Assembly (NCBI GenBank): GCA_963522175.1
Contig: CAUQXC010000005.1
Span: forward strand, 1-64,000
Origin: CAKAHY01 sp963522175
GTDB lineage: Bacteria; Bacillota; Clostridia; Lachnospirales; Lachnospiraceae
Direction: 5' to 3'
Length of the DNA: 64,000 bases
The position numbers and the translations under genes are program-made. Positions 63,294 through 64,000 of this stretch are shown here, in pieces; the stretch's first letter is position 1, and each line of letters starts with the position of its first letter. The notes beneath the pieces were generated by a model. That model made no database searches and was not told the DNA's origin. It saw only the letters and a program-made list of their open reading frames with translations.

Positions 63294-63398
63294 ATTTTTT
63301 CTCCTATCAGACACAAACTCATTTTTGTTTTTATATCTTAAACCTGCATCTTTCATAAATCTACATACTTTCAGCTTTAGCTATATATTCCATTCATA

Positions 63399-64000
63399 CT
63401 ATGCAGATACTGAACCACTAAGCGTTACTCTATATCTTACACGGATATCTTTACCCTTTCTGTGAACTATTTTATATAAGTCCCCTTTGGCTATGGCTGT
63501 AGCTCTTTTTTGGTTATCACTAATTGTGCAATTTAGACTATCAGCAGACCATTCAAAATTGTCAGGAATATTTTTTTCCTCCAAGTCTGCCGTAGCGGAA
63601 GAAATATAACGCTTATTACTTTCAGTTTCTACATCATAATTAATGCTTAAAAGAATTTTACCTCTTCCAACACTCTTGCTGGCTACAACTTTGCTTTTTG
63701 AAGATACAGTTTCATAATCAAATTTATCTTCTTCCATAGTAGAGTAATCACCAATATCCTCATTTAAAGCTTTATTAAATTCTTCTTCTGAAACCTCTGT
63801 AAGTCCAAGTACATATATTTCATTAGGTTCCGCAGCTAAATCACTTATATAATTGTAAAATTCTTCTGCGTTCATACCGGCACAGGCTTCATCTTCCGGT
63901 ATAAATTTATCATGCTGTGCAGAATCAGTTACTTCAACTCCAAGTGCTTCTATCTTTGCCCAGTATTCATCTTCTGTGAGAACTTCTCCATTTACCGTAA
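63399..64000 (-). CDS. Paralogue B of the exported protein family (5' end outside window)
   Basis: The frame is open to the window edge, so the start is missing; the methionine at 63875 is internal. The visible part begins TVNGEVLTEDEYWAKIEALG and contains KVVASKSVGRGKILLSINYD, IPDNFEW and a final VTLSGSVSA. It aligns end to end with paralogue A's C-terminal domain, including VSEEEFN versus VSEEIFN. Export is inferred from the paralogue only. Confidence 0.7.
   Translation of the reverse strand, partial: TVNGEVLTEDEYWAKIEALGVEVTDSAQHDKFIPEDEACAGMNAEEFYNYISDLAAEPNEIYVLGLTEVSEEEFNKALNEDIGDYSTMEEDKFDYETVSSKSKVVASKSVGRGKILLSINYDVETESNKRYISSATADLEEKNIPDNFEWSADSLNCTISDNQKRATAIAKGDLYKIVHRKGKDIRVRYRVTLSGSVSA

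Larger units (their letters stand above)
56200..64000. mobile_element. Integrase end of a Tn916-family integrative element (runs off the window)
   Basis: The minus-strand order int, xis, Orf8-like, Orf7-like sigma is the conserved right end of Tn916 elements. The cargo (ABC transporter plus secreted proteins) lies beyond the sigma gene. Conjugation genes, the repressor and the other end are outside the window. The left boundary is placed between the int stop and ~55.9 kb and is approximate. It is distinct from the older ICE remnants at 48-52 kb. Confidence 0.7.

Noticed and set aside
1..64000. CRISPR arrays or cas genes
   Set aside because: No series of regularly spaced identical repeats of 24-40 bp was seen and no Cas-like proteins are encoded. 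The repeats found are two-copy only.

Overview
The window looks like chromosome of a low-GC Gram-positive anaerobe, most likely a clostridial member of the Lachnospiraceae. Signs are AT-rich intergenic DNA, strong AGGAGG-type ribosome sites, lipobox lipoproteins, a SleB-type cell wall hydrolase, Ktr potassium transport, a surface protein with choline-binding-type WG/YY repeats, and a Tn916-family element. A species name cannot be read from the sequence; an oral genus such as Lachnoanaerobaculum is only a guess.

Layout. 0-0.3 kb: two tRNA-Ser genes behind one promoter. 0.5-9.4 kb: housekeeping genes (lipoprotein, HAD phosphatase, ATP-type PEP carboxykinase, cell wall hydrolase, leuCD with a divergent LysR regulator, small membrane proteins, a DUF523 protein). 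9.5-11.2 kb: an XRE-cupin regulator facing azlCD, with a perfect 12-bp inverted operator pair between them. 11.5-13.5 kb: a secreted surface protein. 13.6-16.8 kb: a ktrB-ktrA-HAD operon. 16.9-21.2 kb: a methyltransferase, two PLP C-S enzymes and an AraC/GyrI regulator. 21.2-22.3 kb: a lysine-rich coiled-coil protein and a GlsB-type stress protein. 22.5-32.9 kb: a sugar-utilisation locus (GH65 phosphorylase, ABC importer without its own ATPase, GH2 beta-galactosidase, EamA transporter, LacI regulator) with LacI-like palindromes at both divergent promoters.

33-53 kb is an accessory region, nearly all on the minus strand. It holds an Fe-S aldo/keto reductase with a PadR regulator, a class-M-type sirtuin overlapping a zinc-type macrodomain, an N-terminally short metallo-beta-lactamase, an acetyltransferase fused to a SAP/DUF6434-like C-terminus, and VOC and GNAT proteins. 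It also holds a DUF6493-like giant protein with its SWIM zinc-finger partner. The SWIM gene is duplicated as a 1.28-kb near-identical repeat, and the second copy has lost the zinc finger by fusing to the tail of an ICE-type (CD1845) gene. Several broken genes lie around it: a DUF1016 nuclease fragment, a phage/ICE large polyvalent protein, an SseB-like remnant and the N-terminus of an ADP-ribosylglycohydrolase. TraX, SUMF1-type and acetamidase/formamidase genes follow, and metY at 54-55 kb.

56.2 kb to the end of the window is the integrase end of a Tn916-like element: int, xis, an Orf8-like protein, an Orf7-like sigma factor, then cargo. The cargo is a secreted 141-aa protein followed by a large ABC permease and an ATPase. 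This gene order matches lactococcin-972-type bacteriocin loci, but the peptide does not resemble that family. Upstream are two paralogous exported proteins of unknown family, the last running off the window. This cargo and the sirtuin/macrodomain and SWIM/DUF6493 loci are the best places to look for undescribed biology.
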